Shown: piece by piece, positions 5,394 through 7,649 of the stretch
Position numbering within the stretch: the first letter of the stretch is position 1
Layout of the letters: every line of letters begins with the position of its first letter
Assembly (NCBI GenBank): GCA_045531755.1
Contig: JAZSEP010000103.1
Coordinates: 1-7,649 of the forward strand
Length of the DNA: 7,649 nucleotides
Direction: 5' to 3'
From: UBA11540 sp045531755
Lineage (GTDB): Bacteria > Bacillota > Clostridia > Oscillospirales > Ruminococcaceae
Translations under genes and position numbers: made by a program
Notes under the pieces: generated by a model
Seen by the model: only the letters and a program-made list of their open reading frames with translations
The model's database searches: none
Told to the model about the DNA's origin: nothing

Positions 5394-5825
5394 TTAAAGT
5401 TCCCAAGCTTCAGGAGCCTGTGCTTCCTGCTTGTGCTGTGCGCCCTTGTAGACTCTGAGTCTTGTGAGAGCCTTACGGCCGATAACTGTATCGGGAATCA
5501 TTCCCTTTACTGCGAGTGTCATTGCAAACTCAGGCTTCTCAGCCATAAGGGTTGCATACTTAACTTCTTTAAGACCGGAAACCCATCCGGAGTGATGACG
5601 GTAATACTTCTGCTCGAGCTTCTTTCCTGTGAGAACTGCCTTCTCTGCATTGATGATAACTACGAAATCACCGCAGTCAGCATGGGGTGCAAATGTGGGC
5701 TTATGTTTTCCGCGAAGGATAGTTGCTGCAACTGTTGCTACACGGCCCATGGGCTTTCCTGCAGCATCAAGTATATACCACTTACGATTTTTCAAATCTT
5801 CTGCTTTAGGCATATAAGTTGACAT
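5394..5825 (-). CDS. rplM: 50S ribosomal protein L13 (uL13)
   Basis: This 143-residue protein is a full-length bacterial L13, an early-assembly protein of the large subunit that binds 23S rRNA. Visible family blocks are RKWYILDAAGKPMGRVAT (14-31), the KHKPTFAPHADCGDFVVIINA segment (40-60), KYYRHHSGWVSGLK (73-86) and VKGMIPDTVIGRKALTRLRVYKG (106-128), ending in HKQEAQAPEAWEL. The ATG at 5825 follows GAGGAGG by about 8 nt. It is the first gene of the rplM-rpsI operon. Its leader is only about 36 nt, and I see no clear hairpin of the L13 autoregulatory leader type in it. Confidence 0.98.
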   Translation of the reverse strand: MSTYMPKAEDLKNRKWYILDAAGKPMGRVATVAATILRGKHKPTFAPHADCGDFVVIINAEKAVLTGKKLEQKYYRHHSGWVSGLKEVKYATLMAEKPEFAMTLAVKGMIPDTVIGRKALTRLRVYKGAQHKQEAQAPEAWEL

Positions 5826-5867
5826 GTCTATGTCCTCCTCTTTCTTTTTTCTTATTGAACCTGTACT

Positions 5868-5896
5868 ATTATATATAACCCGTTTTGGTTTGTCAA
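5868..5896 (-). promoter_or_regulatory. Consensus promoter of rplM-rpsI
   Basis: On the minus strand a perfect TTGACA (5896-5891), a 17-nt spacer and a perfect TATAAT (5873-5868). Transcription should begin near 5861. This full match to the vegetative consensus fits a highly expressed ribosomal operon. Confidence 0.92.
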
Positions 5897-5930
5897 GAGC
5901 AAAATCGCCGAATTTTTAATTTACAGAGCT

Positions 5931-5977
5931 ATTTCTCTGCTTTTCTCTCGTTTTCTCGCGTTTTTTCTCATTTTCTC
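5931..5977. repeat. Phased TTTCTC tracts between divergent promoters
   Basis: TTTCTC-type pyrimidine tracts recur at about 5931, 5941, 5951, 5963 and 5971, mostly near one helical turn apart. They are followed by more T-rich tracts up to the -35 at 6001. Together they fill the gap between the rplM and deacetylase promoters. Phased A/T tracts can bend DNA or act like an UP element. No gene is seen in 5897-6000. Confidence 0.5.
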
Positions 5978-6000
5978 ATTTGTCATTTCATTTTTTAATA

Positions 6001-6028
6001 TTGACATCAAAACTCATAATGATATAAT
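6001..6028 (+). promoter_or_regulatory. Promoter of the deacetylase-thrH operon
   Basis: A perfect TTGACA (6001-6006), a 16-nt spacer and a perfect TATAAT (6023-6028). Transcription should start near 6035, giving a leader of about 22 nt. Confidence 0.88.
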
Positions 6029-6056
6029 GTATTTATCACCATTTTGGAGGGAGTTT

Positions 6057-6866
6057 ATGGTAAAATTCAACCGCTACAAAAACGGTCTGAAGCGCGCTAT
6101 AACGCTGAGCTATGACGACGGTCAGAAGCAGGACGCAAGGCTTGTTGAAATCTTTAACAGATACGGTATGAAAGCCACCTTCCATCTGAACGGTGAGCGG
6201 TATCTGGAGATGACCGACGAGCAGTTAAAAGAGGTTGCAAGCATATATGACGGGCACGAAGTCAGCTGTCACACCCTTCATCATCCGCATCTTGAAACTC
6301 TGCCGATGCAGATTGCCACCAAGGAAATCACCGATGACAAGGCAATTCTTGAAAAGATGTGCGGATACATTGTGCGCGGTATGTCATATCCCTACGGCAC
6401 GTACAACGATGACGTCATTAACGCTATGAAAGCTGGCGGTATGGAATACAGCCGCACGGTTAATTCCACGAACTCGTTTGCTATCCCAAAGGATTTTATG
6501 GTTTGGAATCCCACCTGTCATCATAACGCTGACCTTTTGGGGCTTCTCGAAAAATTCCACAGCATCTCCTGGAATGACCTGCCCTTATTTTACGTTTGGG
6601 GACATTCCTATGAGTTTGACCGTCAGAACAACTGGGAAAAAATCGAAGAGTTCTGCGAGAAGGCTTCGGGGCACGAGGGCGTCTGGTATGCTACGAACAT
6701 TGAGCTTGTGGACTATATAAACGCATTGAAGCAGATAAAATTCAGTTGGGACAGGCGCCTTGCGTACAACCCCACTGCAACTGACGTATGGATTGAAGTT
6801 GACAACCAAGCGGTGAAGATTGGCGCGGGCGAAACCGTTGACCTTGGTCAAGCCGCTGTGAAATAA
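6057..6866 (+). CDS. NodB/CE4-type polysaccharide deacetylase family protein
   Basis: The start is ATG at 6057, with GGAGGG about 5 nt upstream. The earlier in-frame ATG (6027) lies inside the -10 box and cannot be used. At 269 residues it has the CE4 metal-dependent deacetylase signatures: motif 1 TLSYDDG (16-22, Asp20/Asp21), motif 2 HTLHHP (72-77, His72 and His76 completing the Asp-His-His metal site) and motif 3 R-GMSYPYG (107-114). WNPTCHH (150-156) and VWGHSYEFD (180-188) follow. The expected reaction is hydrolysis of N- or O-acetyl groups on a sugar. Unlike cell-wall deacetylases it has no signal peptide or membrane anchor, so it should act in the cytoplasm on a soluble or precursor sugar. 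A short beta-like C-terminal part (about 235-269) follows the barrel. It is the first gene of an operon, 12 nt before thrH. The substrate is unknown. Confidence 0.88.
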   Translation: MVKFNRYKNGLKRAITLSYDDGQKQDARLVEIFNRYGMKATFHLNGERYLEMTDEQLKEVASIYDGHEVSCHTLHHPHLETLPMQIATKEITDDKAILEKMCGYIVRGMSYPYGTYNDDVINAMKAGGMEYSRTVNSTNSFAIPKDFMVWNPTCHHNADLLGLLEKFHSISWNDLPLFYVWGHSYEFDRQNNWEKIEEFCEKASGHEGVWYATNIELVDYINALKQIKFSWDRRLAYNPTATDVWIEVDNQAVKIGAGETVDLGQAAVK

Positions 6867-6878
6867 GGAGTTTTTATT

Positions 6879-7487
6879 ATGAGTAATCTTAACATTGTAT
6901 GTCTTGACCTTGAGGGCGTTTTGGTGCCTGAAATCTGGATTGCGTTTGCAGAAGCGAGCGGTATTCCCGAATTGAAGCGCACGACCCGCGACGAGCCCGA
7001 CTATAACAAGCTGATGGCTTGGCGTCTTCAGATCCTTAAGGAGCACGGCCTCGGACTTAAGGAGATACAGGAGACCATCGCAAAAATCGACCCTATGCCC
7101 GGTGCAAAGGAGTTTTTGGACGAGCTTCGTTCTCTCACTCAGGTCATTATTATAAGCGACACCTTCACACAGTTTGCCGCTCCGCTTATGAAGAAGCTCG
7201 GTATGCCGACCATCTTCTGCAACACTCTTGAGGTTGCGGACGACGGCACGATTACGGGATTTAGAATGAGATGCGACAAATCCAAGCTTTCCACAGTTCG
7301 CGCTCTGCAGTCGGTAGGCTTTGAGACCGTTGCCGCAGGCGACAGCTACAACGACCTCGGTATGATTGAGGCAAGCAAGGCTGGATTTTTGTTCCGTTCC
7401 ACCGAAAAGATTAAGCTTGATTACCCAAATCTCCCTGCATACGAAGAATACAACGACCTTTTGGATGCCATCAAAAAGGTTCTGTAA
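6879..7487 (+). CDS. thrH: ThrH-type phosphoserine phosphatase / homoserine phosphotransferase
   Basis: This 202-residue HAD-superfamily enzyme closely matches what I recall of Pseudomonas ThrH, including the N-terminus (CLDLEGVLVPEIWIAFAE) and TTRDEPDYNKLM. Motif I is LDLEG (9-13, nucleophile Asp10 and Glu12), motif II is ISDT (92-95, Ser93), the Lys of motif III is near 134-136, and motif IV is GDSYND (154-159). ThrH removes phosphate from phosphoserine in serine synthesis and can pass it to homoserine, linking serine and threonine pathways in the cytoplasm. AAGGAG lies 8 nt before the ATG, in a 12-nt gap after the deacetylase gene. A hairpin terminator follows the stop by about 12 nt. The distinction from plain SerB rests on the ThrH-like N-terminus. 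Confidence 0.92.
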   Translation: MSNLNIVCLDLEGVLVPEIWIAFAEASGIPELKRTTRDEPDYNKLMAWRLQILKEHGLGLKEIQETIAKIDPMPGAKEFLDELRSLTQVIIISDTFTQFAAPLMKKLGMPTIFCNTLEVADDGTITGFRMRCDKSKLSTVRALQSVGFETVAAGDSYNDLGMIEASKAGFLFRSTEKIKLDYPNLPAYEEYNDLLDAIKKVL

Positions 7488-7499
7488 AAAAACTGAAGC

Positions 7500-7526
7500 C
7501 GATGCGAAAAATCGCATCGTCGTTTT
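7500..7526 (+). terminator. Terminator after thrH, shared with convergent gene
   Basis: An 8-bp perfect stem (CGATGCGA with TCGCATCG) around AAAA, followed on the plus strand by TCGTTTTAATA. On the other strand a T-run lies about 7 nt after the stem, so it may also serve the minus-strand gene that ends at 7531. Confidence 0.7.
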
Positions 7527-7530
7527 AATA

Positions 7531-7649
7531 TTAATACCAGCCTATTATCCAGGAGCCTTCTTCTACAAAGTTGATTATTTCCTTGAGAGAATTGAGGATA
7601 GCCATTTCGCTTTCGGTAGACGTCGGTGTATTTACATAATCGTTATAGT
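7531..7649 (-). CDS. C-terminal end of an unidentified convergent gene
   Basis: The minus-strand frame is open from the window edge to a TAA at 7533-7531, giving 38 residues (YNDYVNTPTSTESEMAILNS and on to EEGSWIIGWY). It has coding-like composition, ends just before the shared hairpin, and is convergent with thrH. It carries no recognisable motif. The start and most of the gene lie outside the window. Confidence 0.55.
   Translation of the reverse strand, partial: YNDYVNTPTSTESEMAILNSLKEIINFVEEGSWIIGWY

Noticed and set aside
5127..5822. 231-codon open frame on the plus strand
   Set aside because: It runs antisense through rpsI and rplM, is Cys-rich in the manner of shadow frames, and has no ribosome site.
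5826..5861. L13 autoregulatory leader upstream of rplM
   Set aside because: The predicted leader is only about 36 nt, A-rich, and shows no clear conserved hairpin.
6585..7517. 310-codon open frame on the minus strand
   Set aside because: It lies opposite thrH and the deacetylase, both of which have clear family motifs, promoters and ribosome sites. It is antisense shadow of coding sequence.

Overview
The window reads like the chromosome of a low-to-mid GC Firmicute of the class Clostridia, probably an anaerobic gut or rumen type close to Ruminococcaceae/Oscillospiraceae. This is inferred from strong AGGAGG-type ribosome binding sites, consensus sigma-A promoters, an rplM-rpsI pair, a sodium-pump decarboxylase beta subunit, and a GAGGGAG-armed inverted-repeat element of a kind I recall from gut Firmicutes. 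No marker here fixes the genus.

Layout. Most genes are on the minus strand. Reading from the right of the minus block, rplM-rpsI (5825-4977) has a perfect TTGACA-N17-TATAAT promoter and its own terminator. Next comes an AT-rich island (about 3590-4915). It holds one unrecognised 279-residue gene, a divergent promoter pair built on a palindrome, a predicted terminator-ended RNA of about 53 nt on the plus strand, and several hairpins and short repeats. At the island's left edge is a MITE-like inverted-repeat element (3480-3585). A translationally coupled pair of small membrane proteins follows (3420-2810). Then comes the sodium-pump unit: a promoter, a structured leader with terminator, oadB, and a 45-residue OadG-like peptide (2806-1353). 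A lipoprotein gene ending in two DnaJ-type CxxCxGxG repeats runs off the left edge (1273-1).

On the plus strand, divergent from rplM, a two-gene operon encodes a cytoplasmic-looking CE4/NodB deacetylase-family protein and ThrH, a HAD-family phosphoserine phosphatase/homoserine phosphotransferase (6057-7487). It ends at a hairpin shared with a convergent minus-strand gene, of which only the last 38 codons are visible.

The most interesting region is the oadB leader (2649-2806). A strong promoter is followed by GGGAGUAGC, two nested hairpins with a GUCAAAAC internal loop, and an intrinsic terminator. The 5' arm of that terminator can pair instead with the first bases of the motif. This is the architecture of a transcriptional ON riboswitch and resembles the yybP-ykoY (manganese) class, but here it precedes a sodium-translocating decarboxylase subunit. 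The second notable region is the symmetric divergent promoter plus tiny RNA at 4750-4869.
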